DNA of 17,973 nt, taken from assembly GCA_024639445.1 (NCBI GenBank), contig JAHEIJ010000007.1:1-17973 (forward strand). Reading direction: 5' to 3'. The number at the start of each line of letters is the position of its first letter. Position 1 is the stretch's first letter. This document shows positions 1 to 6,532 of this stretch, one piece after another. Below the pieces are notes generated by a model. It ran no database searches and had not been told where the DNA came from. It was given only the letters and a program-made list of their open reading frames with translations. The position numbers were made by a program, and so were the translations under genes. This DNA comes from Gammaproteobacteria bacterium. GTDB lineage: Bacteria > Pseudomonadota > Gammaproteobacteria > UBA6429 > Thiohalophilaceae.

Positions 1-2
1 GT

Positions 3-257
3 TATACTGGTGATATTGCCGCTCACAAACTGGGGCACATATTTCGTGCCACTGCAGCCTGGGGACAGCAGGCTTTCAGTATTCTTGGTCAGGACGCAAC
101 TGAGTATTTTCAACAGGAGGGCCAGGATCTGCCCGTCCCTGCTGCAGTACGGCAATTCATGCATGAGGTGGACGAGCTACGAGATGACGCGGCCCGGCTG
201 GAAACCCGGGTGGCTCGCCTGCACCAGCGCATCAAAACTACCACCGGAAAAGCATAG
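3..257 (+). CDS. ubiJ: UbiJ, C-terminal part (partial, runs in from the left edge)
   Basis: This is the last 84 codons of a gene that enters from the left edge and stops with TAG at 255-257. UbiJ is an accessory factor of the ubiquinone-biosynthesis (Ubi/Coq) complex; it has an N-terminal SCP2 lipid-binding domain, which lies outside the window. The visible part starts YTGDIAAHKLG, a stretch typical of the segment after the SCP2 fold (E. coli UbiJ has LGDIAAEG at the same place). It continues into an amphipathic helix and ends in a heptad-like coiled coil (VDELRDDAARLETRVARLHQ) of the kind that pairs with UbiK. Family knowledge: ubiJ normally lies in a ubiE-ubiJ-ubiB cluster. Here ubiB is found about 10 kb downstream at 10490. 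The assignment rests on pattern similarity of a fragment, so confidence is good but not complete. Confidence 0.75.
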   Translation, partial: YTGDIAAHKLGHIFRATAAWGQQAFSILGQDATEYFQQEGQDLPVPAAVRQFMHEVDELRDDAARLETRVARLHQRIKTTTGKA

Positions 258-386
258 CGATAAACACTATTTTGCTTCATATAAAAAACTAAAGTTGCAC
301 CATATCGCCAAGGCTGCAGAATACGGACCTGACTTTATATTAGTGTATGCTATTAAATTCGAATAAAACCCAGCGTAATTATACTT

Positions 387-743
387 ATGAGCTCAATACC
401 TGATTTCACCCCGGAAGAGACCAAGGTCGTCAATGACACCCTGCAGGAACGCTATGGCCAACCAACCGAAACCCAGTTGGTGGATGTAGAGCTGCGTCTG
501 AGTCCGGATGATAGCCAGGTCACCGATTGTCCAGCTATTTACTGGGAAAATGGTGAGTGTCACTTTGTGCTGGCCAAGACAGGTGATTCAATGTTTCACA
601 GCCAGTTTTTCTATGGTAATCGCGAGCAATTCGGCACCGGCCGGCATCAGTACGATGACATTCTGGACTGCCTGGTCACCACCTTGCGCGTCCAGGCTGA
701 TAATGAGCTGGAACGCAACAAGGTGAAAGACCTGAATGAATAA
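387..743 (+). CDS. Small acidic protein of unknown function, 118 aa
   Basis: I do not recognise this protein family. The 118-residue product is acidic and soluble, with no signal peptide or membrane segment. It reads as a mixed alpha/beta protein: a short N-terminal helix with PEETKVVNDTLQ, a strand-rich centre (TQLVDVELRL, CPAIYWENGECHFVLAK, FHSQFFYG), and a long charged C-terminal helix (YDDILDCLVTTLRVQADNELERNKVKDL). It has two central cysteines (in CPAIYW and GECHF) and one in the C-terminal helix. No good ribosome binding site precedes ATG 387. A TATACT hexamer at 380-385 ends one base before the start codon, so the true promoter and start are uncertain. A strong hairpin terminator follows directly, which makes this a single-gene transcript or the last gene of the ubiJ unit. 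The coding call is supported by codon pattern and the adjacent terminator. Confidence 0.6.
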   Translation: MSSIPDFTPEETKVVNDTLQERYGQPTETQLVDVELRLSPDDSQVTDCPAIYWENGECHFVLAKTGDSMFHSQFFYGNREQFGTGRHQYDDILDCLVTTLRVQADNELERNKVKDLNE

Positions 744-759
744 AACTGAATCCAATATC

Positions 760-790
760 AATGCCTGCTTGTATGCAGGCATTTTTTATT
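760..790 (+). terminator. Rho-independent terminator after the 118-aa gene
   Basis: A perfect 9-bp stem (AATGCCTGC at 760-768 and GCAGGCATT at 775-783) encloses a 6-base loop and is followed by a T-rich run at 782-790. It begins 17 bases after the stop codon of the small gene and separates it from the phosphofructokinase gene. Confidence 0.85.
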
Positions 791-817
791 AATATTGAAG
801 TATCTGAACAATGACTT

Positions 818-825
818 AAAGGGGA
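818..825 (+). promoter_or_regulatory. Ribosome binding site deciding the pfp start
   Basis: AAAGGGGA lies 8 bases before ATG 834. The alternative upstream ATG at 795 lies only a few bases after the terminator U-tract and has no purine-rich site, so 834 is preferred. Confidence 0.6.
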
Positions 826-833
826 TAACATCC

Positions 834-2144
834 ATGGCCGCAAAAAAGAAAGTTGCGAAGAAAAAAACTGTTCGTGCTAAAAAGGAAGCACCTAAAAATG
901 CATTTTATGCCCAATCCGGTGGAGTGACGGCAGTTATCAATGCCAGTGCCTGCGGTGTGATTGAAACCGCACGAAAAAACAAAAACAAAATTGGCAAAGT
1001 ATATGCCGGACGGAACGGTATAATTGGTGCACTGACTGAAGACCTGATTGACACCAGCAAGGAGTCTGCAGCGTCAATCAAGGCACTACGTCATACTCCT
1101 TCCGGTGCTTTTGGCTCCTGCCGTTTCAAACTCAAAAGCCTGGAACAAAATAAGCGTGAATATGAGCGCCTGATCGAAGTATTTGAGGCACACAACATTG
1201 GTTACTTCTTTTATAACGGTGGCGGTGATTCGGCTGACACTTGCTACAAGGTATCCCAACTTTCGAAAGAGATGGGTTACCCGATTCAGGCCATTCATGT
1301 CCCCAAAACCGTCGACAATGATCTACCCATCACTGACAACTGCCCGGGTTTCGGTTCAGTCGCAAAATACATCGCTGTCTCAACTCGTGAAGCGAGTTTT
1401 GATGTTGCCTCTATGGCTAAAACTTCCACCAAGGTCTTTGTCGTCGAAGTCATGGGGCGCCATGCCGGCTGGATTGCCGCTGCCGGTGGCCTGGCATCAA
1501 CAGATGACACGCCAATACCCATCATCATTCTGTTTCCTGAAATTGAATTCGATCAAGAGAAATTCATCGCCAGGGTAGACAGCATGGTTAAGAAACATGG
1601 TTATTGTACCGTGGTCGTCTCCGAAGGTGTGCACTGGCCGGATGGTCGCTTCCTGGCCGAATCCGGCCTCAAGGATGCCTTTGGCCACAGTCAGTTGGGC
1701 GGTGCCGCGACGGTCATTGCTAACATGGTGCAATCGGAACTGGGTCTGAAAAACCACTGGGCCGTAGCTGATTACCTGCAACGTGCCGCACGCCACATTG
1801 CCTCCAAGACAGATGTGAATATGGCTTACGCCATGGGTAAAGCTGCAGTACAGTTTGCACTCAAGGGACATAATTCCATCATGCCGACGGTGGACCGTAT
1901 TTCCAACAAGCCATTTAAGTGGAAAGTTGGAATGGCACCGTTGAGTAAGGTTGCCAATGTTGAGAAAATGATGCCCAACAACTTCATTACCAATGACGGT
2001 TTCAGTATCACCAAGGCATGCCGCACTTACCTTGAACCACTGATTAAGGGTGAAGACTATCCGCCATATAAAGATGGTCTGCCAAAGTATGTCAGGCTTA
2101 AAAATATCGGCGTGCCAAAAAAACTCAAAAAATTTGTTATTTAA
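834..2144 (+). CDS. pfp: 6-phosphofructokinase, PfkA family, probably pyrophosphate-dependent
   Basis: The enzyme interconverts fructose 6-phosphate and fructose 1,6-bisphosphate in the cytoplasm. I start it at ATG 834 (436 aa) because AAAGGGGA at 818-825 is well placed for it; the in-frame ATG at 795 has no such site. The nucleotide-loop motif reads GGGDS, with Asp at the position equivalent to Gly104 of E. coli PfkA. The catalytic loop reads PKTVDND, with Lys at the position equivalent to Gly124. Asp104 and Lys124 are the established signature of PPi-using enzymes, so the predicted reaction is reversible and PPi-linked. Substrate motifs EVMGRHAGW and SEGVHW follow in normal order. The first 21 residues (MAAKKKVAKKKTVRAKKEAPK) are a lysine-rich tail that is not part of the catalytic fold. 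In methylotrophs such as Methylococcus capsulatus, PPi-PFK also acts on sedoheptulose phosphates, which would fit a Calvin-cycle host. Confidence 0.85.
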   Translation: MAAKKKVAKKKTVRAKKEAPKNAFYAQSGGVTAVINASACGVIETARKNKNKIGKVYAGRNGIIGALTEDLIDTSKESAASIKALRHTPSGAFGSCRFKLKSLEQNKREYERLIEVFEAHNIGYFFYNGGGDSADTCYKVSQLSKEMGYPIQAIHVPKTVDNDLPITDNCPGFGSVAKYIAVSTREASFDVASMAKTSTKVFVVEVMGRHAGWIAAAGGLASTDDTPIPIIILFPEIEFDQEKFIARVDSMVKKHGYCTVVVSEGVHWPDGRFLAESGLKDAFGHSQLGGAATVIANMVQSELGLKNHWAVADYLQRAARHIASKTDVNMAYAMGKAAVQFALKGHNSIMPTVDRISNKPFKWKVGMAPLSKVANVEKMMPNNFITNDGFSITKACRTYLEPLIKGEDYPPYKDGLPKYVRLKNIGVPKKLKKFVI

Positions 2145-2149
2145 GATAA

Positions 2150-2182
2150 AAAGGGCGGCAGAAACCGCCCTTTATTATTTCT
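2150..2182. terminator. Bidirectional terminator between convergent pfp and response regulator genes
   Basis: A perfect 9-bp stem (AAAGGGCGG at 2150-2158, CCGCCCTTT at 2165-2173) with loop CAGAAA is followed on the plus strand by ATTATTT and on the minus strand by a TTTTTATC run. It sits between the pfp stop (2144) and the stop of the minus-strand regulator (2236), so it can serve both genes. Confidence 0.8.
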
Positions 2183-2235
2183 TGCCGTTTAATAACAACA
2201 AATAAACTATTTTTCAGCGCTTTTTCCTGCGCGTG

Positions 2236-2838
2236 TCACACTACCAGCGCTAGACGAACGATATCTGATAAAGATTCTGCATGTAATTTTTTCATGACTT
2301 TAGCGCGATGCGCCTCAGCGGTGCGAACACTGATATTTAACTCCTTTGCAATAATCTTATTATGTTTTCCCGCGACCAATAAATTCATCACTTCACGTTC
2401 TCTTGGGGTTAAACGTGACAGGTATGTTTTAGCTTTAGCAATAATCCGTGACTTATCCTGGGATTTTGAAACCTCACTGAGACACTGCTTGATTCGGGTT
2501 ACTAATACTTCGTTGTCATATGGCTTCTCCAGAAAATCAATTGCACCCGCCTTCATAGCTTGAACTGCGACGGGAACATCGCCATGCCCTGTTATTATTA
2601 TTACAGGCATTTTAATGCCTTTATTATTCAATAACTGCTGCAATTCCAGTCCACTTATACCCCGCATACGAATATCTGCAATCAGACAACCCGGCGCATA
2701 AAGATCTGCCTCATTTAGATACATTTCTGCTGAATCATAGGACTTTGATTCAAACCCGACAGACTTCATCAACAGCGTCAATGAATCCCGGATTGCCTTG
2801 TCATCATCAACAATATGAACAATGGCTTCTGACTGCAT
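2236..2838 (-). CDS. FixJ/TodT-type response regulator (REC plus LuxR helix-turn-helix)
   Basis: This 200-residue regulator should be phosphorylated by the kinase encoded just upstream and then bind DNA. Residues 5-120 form a receiver domain with the acidic pocket DDD at 11-13, phospho-acceptor Asp55 (LIADIRM), switch Thr83 (IIITGHGD) and Lys105 (EKPYD). Residues about 136-198 form a LuxR/GerE output domain with the usual LTPREREVMNLLVAGK start and recognition helix SVRTAEAHRAKVMKKL. TGHGDVPVAVQAMKAGAIDFLEKPY is the standard signature of the FixJ subgroup (given here only as a guide to residues 83-107). The start lies 7 bases after the kinase stop, so the two are translated from one message. 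The DNA here is AT-rich relative to the window's right half. The target genes and the stimulus are not evident. Confidence 0.9.
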   Translation of the reverse strand: MQSEAIVHIVDDDKAIRDSLTLLMKSVGFESKSYDSAEMYLNEADLYAPGCLIADIRMRGISGLELQQLLNNKGIKMPVIIITGHGDVPVAVQAMKAGAIDFLEKPYDNEVLVTRIKQCLSEVSKSQDKSRIIAKAKTYLSRLTPREREVMNLLVAGKHNKIIAKELNISVRTAEAHRAKVMKKLHAESLSDIVRLALVV

Positions 2839-2845
2839 AATCTAC

Positions 2846-4864
2846 TCACTCTTCCCTATCTAATGGCAATGTAAAAACGAAACTTGCTCCAGTTTTTCTC
2901 CCATATTCTGCCATGAGAGTGCCTCCATGGGCTTCAATGATGGTGCGGCTAATTGGCAGCCCCATGCCAATACCATTCTTCTTTGTCGTCACAAACGTGT
3001 TGAAGATATTTTCTATCTGATCGGGTTTCAGGCCGGGCCCTGTATCCATAATTTTAACCTCGATTATTTGTTCATTATTCAGTGCGGTCTGAACGTGGAG
3101 CTCACGTGCCATTGAGTCATTTTCAGTCATGGCATCTATTGCATTACGGACAAGATTCAATACGACCTGCTCAATTAAAATTCTTTCAGTCACCACCAGT
3201 GGAAGTTCATCATCAAGTGAAAAAGTAATATCTATTTTATTATTCTTTATTTCACTCGTCGCCAGATTCAATACTGCATATATAAGCGCATTAATATCCG
3301 TGGTTGATTTCTGCAACTCGCCTTTTTTAACAAAATTACGTAGGCCCCTGATTATCTCCCCGGATCTATGCGCTTGTAACTTAATCCCTTTTAGCGCAGA
3401 GACTATGTCCGTGGTCTCTTGTGAATTTGACTTTAACATATACAAGCAAGCATCACTATAAGTCGTTATCGCGCTTAATGGCTGATTAAGTTCATGCGCT
3501 ATCTGCGTGGCCATTTCCCCCATGGTGCTTAGTCGAGACACATGAGCCAGCTCAAGGACACGTTGTTTTTCTTTCTCCTCTATTTTCCTTTTTTCAGTGA
3601 TATCGATTCCAGTCCCTATTACGTTTTGCACCACGCCTGCATCATCCTTTAACACAGTATTTGACCAGACGACCAAGCGGCGCTCACCACTTTTTGTCAG
3701 CCAATAATTTTCATATCGGCTGGGGTATCGCCCATCTTCCAAATCATGGACTACTTTTTTTACCCCTTCAATCTCTTCATCAATTATAAACAAATCCCAT
3801 ACATACTTGCCTATGGCTTCATCCAGCCCATATCCGGTAACCTCCTCACAGGCTCTATTAAACACAACAATCTTGCCGTCTGTATCCAGCACGCATACCA
3901 ATGCGCCTACTGTATCGAGCAATGCGGATATAAATTCACGCTCTTTATCCAGAATATCCTGCGCCTTGATACGATGATCAATTTCTATTTCCAGTAATTG
4001 ATTGACCTTTTCCAGATGACGTGTACGCTCCTTGACTCGCTGCTCCAGTTCATCATGTGCGGTCTTGAGGTCTGATTCGACTTGTTTGCGATGTGTAATG
4101 TCGGAAAACGTTACTACCGATCCGTTTATCGCACCATTCACGCGTGTCGGTGCCGTGCGATACTCTGCCGGAAAACTACTGCCATCCGCCCGCCACAGTA
4201 TTTCATCGTCGACATGAAATATTTTTCCAATCCGTGTTGACGCATAGACATGGCATTCTTTATCCAGGCAGGGACTGCCATCAGCACGCGTGTGATGGAT
4301 CAGGGCATGGATATGTTTGCCAAGCAATTCCCTCTCATCGTCATAGCCAAGCATGCGAATTCCACTGGGATTGATAAAAGTACAATTACCTTCTACATCA
4401 ACGCTGTAGATACCTTCATCGGCATATTCCAGTAACTGCTGGGCCCCGTCTTTACTTGTTTGCAAATTCTCTTCGCTACGCTTACGCTCAACCGCATATC
4501 GCACTACCCGGATCAACACCTGACCCGTTGCCTTGCTTTTGTTTAGATAATCTTGCGCCCCATATTTAACTGCTTCCAGGGCCATATCTTCGTTGTCATC
4601 GTTACTCAATACAATATATGGCAAAGATGGATTAATACTGCGTAGCTGACTGATCGCATCCAACCCTTCGTTCTCTGCCACAGCCATATCAAACAACACA
4701 ACATCAAAGGGATTGTCATTTATGAGTTCGATAGCATCAGACATACATTCAGTATGGGTGATCGCAAATTGCGTCGGCGCCACATGCAATAATGCCGCGC
4801 AAATATCACTTTCACCATACTGGTCGGATTCAATCAACAACAGCTTGATATTGCTGGCAACCAT
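2846..4864 (-). CDS. REC-PAS-PAS hybrid sensor histidine kinase (FixL-like core)
   Basis: This 672-residue kinase has no membrane segment and so is probably cytoplasmic. Domains in order: an N-terminal receiver (residues about 5-125, Asp59 in VVLFDMA, Lys109), PAS 1 (about 140-258), a coiled coil with ELEQRVKERTRHLEKVNQLLEI (about 265-310), PAS 2 (about 311-425, ending TGIDITEKR), the dimerisation/phosphotransfer helix with His457 in QIAHELNQPLS, and an ATPase domain with N-box Asn574 (LVRNAIDAM), DTGPG at 607-611 and GIGMGLPIS at 631-639. HELNQPLS is typical of the FixL/DctB/HupT kind. The receiver at the N-terminus means the protein could itself be controlled by another kinase. I cannot see a haem-type PAS signature, so the signal is unknown. 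It forms an operon with the FixJ-type regulator downstream. A candidate promoter and a palindrome lie in the 110 bases upstream. Confidence 0.9.
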   Translation of the reverse strand: MVASNIKLLLIESDQYGESDICAALLHVAPTQFAITHTECMSDAIELINDNPFDVVLFDMAVAENEGLDAISQLRSINPSLPYIVLSNDDNEDMALEAVKYGAQDYLNKSKATGQVLIRVVRYAVERKRSEENLQTSKDGAQQLLEYADEGIYSVDVEGNCTFINPSGIRMLGYDDERELLGKHIHALIHHTRADGSPCLDKECHVYASTRIGKIFHVDDEILWRADGSSFPAEYRTAPTRVNGAINGSVVTFSDITHRKQVESDLKTAHDELEQRVKERTRHLEKVNQLLEIEIDHRIKAQDILDKEREFISALLDTVGALVCVLDTDGKIVVFNRACEEVTGYGLDEAIGKYVWDLFIIDEEIEGVKKVVHDLEDGRYPSRYENYWLTKSGERRLVVWSNTVLKDDAGVVQNVIGTGIDITEKRKIEEKEKQRVLELAHVSRLSTMGEMATQIAHELNQPLSAITTYSDACLYMLKSNSQETTDIVSALKGIKLQAHRSGEIIRGLRNFVKKGELQKSTTDINALIYAVLNLATSEIKNNKIDITFSLDDELPLVVTERILIEQVVLNLVRNAIDAMTENDSMARELHVQTALNNEQIIEVKIMDTGPGLKPDQIENIFNTFVTTKKNGIGMGLPISRTIIEAHGGTLMAEYGRKTGASFVFTLPLDREE

Positions 4865-4898
4865 CGTTCCCTATAAATCTGTGTTCTTCAGCCAGGTT

Positions 4899-4917
4899 AG
4901 AAACTCGTAGAGTTTCT
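4899..4917. repeat. Palindrome upstream of the sensor kinase, possible operator
   Basis: AGAAACTC-GTA-GAGTTTCT is a perfect inverted repeat with 8-bp arms and a 3-base centre. It sits 35 bases upstream of the kinase start codon, downstream of the candidate promoter, which is a position suited to an operator or a leader hairpin. It lacks a clear U-tract on the minus strand, so a terminator is less likely. Confidence 0.5.
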
Positions 4918-4946
4918 TGCTTCTCTTTATCCAAGCAAATCCCTAA

Positions 4947-4976
4947 AGTATAAAGATTCTTTACTCTCGATGTCCC
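4947..4976 (-). promoter_or_regulatory. Candidate sigma-70 promoter of the kinase-regulator operon
   Basis: On the minus strand GGGACA (4971-4976) is followed after 18 bases by TATACT (4947-4952), matching the consensus hexamers at four and five of six positions. It would start transcription about 80 bases upstream of the kinase gene. The call is a consensus match only. Confidence 0.35.
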
Positions 4977-5297
4977 TATAAATAACGATCAAACAATATA
5001 CCTGTAATATTAGACATTTTTTCACCATCTCGCCTTCAACATTATTTTCCTGCTGTAACTCAAAAAATTATGGTTTTTCGCTCTTGAGTCTCATGACATA
5101 CTTAAAGTTTATAACCTTAGTCCTATACTAAAACTTCCTATTTTCTCAAGTGTTCATGCTTCTGGTAGTTATTTTCCACAGTAACGCTCACAGTAAACCA
5201 CTACATTTCACCGATAATAACAAACCGTTACACTTTCCAGCGCCTCTCCATAACTTAATTCATGCTCTACTCTTGAATGCTCAATACAGCCATTTGT

Positions 5298-5327
5298 CTG
5301 ACTATTTTCAGTCACCAGTGTTAAAAT
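5298..5327 (+). promoter_or_regulatory. Candidate sigma-70 promoter of the 64-codon gene and cbbQ/cbbO
   Basis: CTGACT (5298-5303) is followed after 18 bases by TAAAAT (5322-5327), four and five of six consensus matches. Transcription would begin near 5334, about ten bases before the ribosome binding site TGGAGG, giving a short leader. Consensus match only. Confidence 0.35.
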
Positions 5328-5357
5328 CATCTTTCACACATATGGAGGTTCAACGCA

Positions 5358-5552
5358 ATGACACTGGAAAAAGCCAGCGAACTCCTGCAAGTGCAAATCA
5401 GCCTCGGTAGTGGCTACAACCGCAACAGCGCCAAGCTAATTCTCGCCGAAGTCCAGCGCGAACATGGTCAGGCGGCGGTAGACAAGCTGATCCGTGACCT
5501 GAACCTTGAGTCTGAATTTGGATTTCGTCCGGGTGAAACGATTACCGTCTAA
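5358..5552 (+). CDS. Small conserved-looking protein of unknown function, 64 aa
   Basis: The 64-residue product has no signal peptide or membrane helix. It is mostly helical: an N-terminal helix (MTLEKASELLQVQIS), a glycine turn (LGSGYNRNSAK), a second helix (LILAEVQREHGQAAVDKLIRDLNL) and a short tail ending GFRPGETITV. I do not recognise a named family, and it has no catalytic motif. The coding call is strong for its size because a near-perfect ribosome binding site, GGAGG at 5344-5348, lies 9 bases before the ATG. It is followed by a 155-base gap and then cbbQ on the same strand. Position suggests, but does not show, that it works with the CbbQ/CbbO pair, possibly as a small adaptor. Confidence 0.7.
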   Translation: MTLEKASELLQVQISLGSGYNRNSAKLILAEVQREHGQAAVDKLIRDLNLESEFGFRPGETITV

Positions 5553-5707
5553 ACAACATGTAACGTGTCTCAGTCATCTGTGTTTCCCGCTCCAGAATCA
5601 GATACTTCACCACGCAGCCTCCCGAAAATGACTGTATAAGCTATCGCTCTCATTTTTCGTTAAAATACCGTATCATTTCACTCTGATTTAACCACAGGAT
5701 GATGTTG

Positions 5708-6520
5708 ATGACTGCACGTGTACTGAAGCCGGAAGAGTACTACATCGAAAATGAACCCTATTACGAGTCCATCGGTGACGAAATCGAGGTGTTTGAAGCG
5801 GCTTACCGGCAAAAACTGCCGGTACTGCTGAAAGGTCCAACCGGCTGCGGCAAAACCCGTTTCATGGAGCACATCGCCTGGCGGTTGCAGAAACCACTTA
5901 TCACCGTGTCCTGCCACGATGATCTGACCGCCTCCGATCTGGTCGGCCGTTACCTGGTCAAAGGCGGCGAGACCACATGGGTGGATGGACCCCTCGCAAG
6001 CGCCGTGCGTGCCGGTGGTATTTGCTACCTGGATGAAATCGTTGAGGCCCGCAAGGACACCATGGTGGTGATACATCCCCTGGCGGATGACCGGCGTGTG
6101 CTACCGGTGGAAAAACTGGGCGAACTGCTGGAAGCCCCTGATGAATTTTGTCTGGCGATCTCGTATAACCCCGGTTACCAGAGTGTCCTCAAGGACCTGA
6201 AGCAAAGCACCCGCCAGCGCTTTGTCGCGCTTGAGTTTGACTACCCCGGAGCGGAGCTGGAAACCAATATTATCGTCAAGGAAACCGGCATTAATCATGA
6301 GCTCGCAAGCAAGTTGGTTAAATTTGCCCATATGACCCGCAACCTGAAAGGCAGCGGGTTGGAAGAGGGCGCCAGTACCCGCCTGTTGGTACACGCCGCC
6401 AAATTGATCACCGATGATGTCTCGCCCGTCACCGCCTGCCACTGCGCGATTGCCCAGGCATTGACGGATGACACGGAAATGCTGGTGGCAATCAATGAGC
6501 TGTCATCCTCTCTGTTCTGA
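5708..6520 (+). CDS. cbbQ: CbbQ/NorQ-type MoxR AAA+ ATPase
   Basis: This MoxR-family AAA+ ATPase probably forms a ring that remodels a target enzyme together with the VWA-domain partner encoded next. It carries a Walker A motif GPTGCGKTR, a Walker B motif with acidic pair (ICYLDEIVEAR), a sensor region (LAISYNPGYQS) and an arginine-bearing segment (KQSTRQRFVALEFDYP). CHDDLTASDLVGRYLV after Walker A is characteristic of the CbbQ/NorQ subgroup. CbbQ and CbbO together reactivate inhibited RuBisCO, while NorQ and NorD act on nitric-oxide reductase; the partner here looks more like CbbO. I place the start at ATG 5708 because ACAGGA at 5694-5699 is well spaced for it; ATGs at 5699 and 5702 are also in frame. 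The stop is 12 bases before the partner's ATG. Confidence 0.85.
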   Translation: MTARVLKPEEYYIENEPYYESIGDEIEVFEAAYRQKLPVLLKGPTGCGKTRFMEHIAWRLQKPLITVSCHDDLTASDLVGRYLVKGGETTWVDGPLASAVRAGGICYLDEIVEARKDTMVVIHPLADDRRVLPVEKLGELLEAPDEFCLAISYNPGYQSVLKDLKQSTRQRFVALEFDYPGAELETNIIVKETGINHELASKLVKFAHMTRNLKGSGLEEGASTRLLVHAAKLITDDVSPVTACHCAIAQALTDDTEMLVAINELSSSLF

Positions 6521-6532
6521 TAAACAGTCCCT

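Larger units (their letters stand above)
4865..5357. other. Gene-free regulatory region between the divergent kinase operon and the 64-codon gene
   Basis: This AT-rich stretch of nearly 500 bases separates a minus-strand operon from a plus-strand gene. It holds a perfect 8-bp-arm palindrome at 4899-4917, a candidate minus-strand promoter at 4947-4976 and a candidate plus-strand promoter at 5298-5327. The 11-base string TCCCTATAAAT is present at 4868-4878 and again at 4973-4983. An open frame at 5150-5410 runs through it but overlaps the better-supported gene at 5358 and has no ribosome binding site. The middle part, about 5000-5290, shows nothing I can name. Confidence 0.5.

Noticed and set aside
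10..366. Open frame of 118 codons at the left edge
   Set aside because: It overlaps the ubiJ fragment in another frame and lacks a ribosome binding site; the frame from position 3 gives a recognisable UbiJ C-terminus and ends at 257.
4265..4310. Cys/His cluster in PAS 1 of the kinase (HH, Cys199, Cys204, His205) as a metal site
   Set aside because: The same DGSPxxxxECxxY segment is common in ordinary PAS domains, so it is not evidence for a special cofactor.
5150..5410. Open frame of 86 codons ahead of the 64-codon gene
   Set aside because: It has no ribosome binding site and overlaps the start of the better-supported gene at 5358 in a different frame; its composition looks like translated intergenic DNA.
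6101..6442. Antisense open frames across cbbQ and cbbO
   Set aside because: They are shadows of strongly supported genes with clear motifs on the plus strand.
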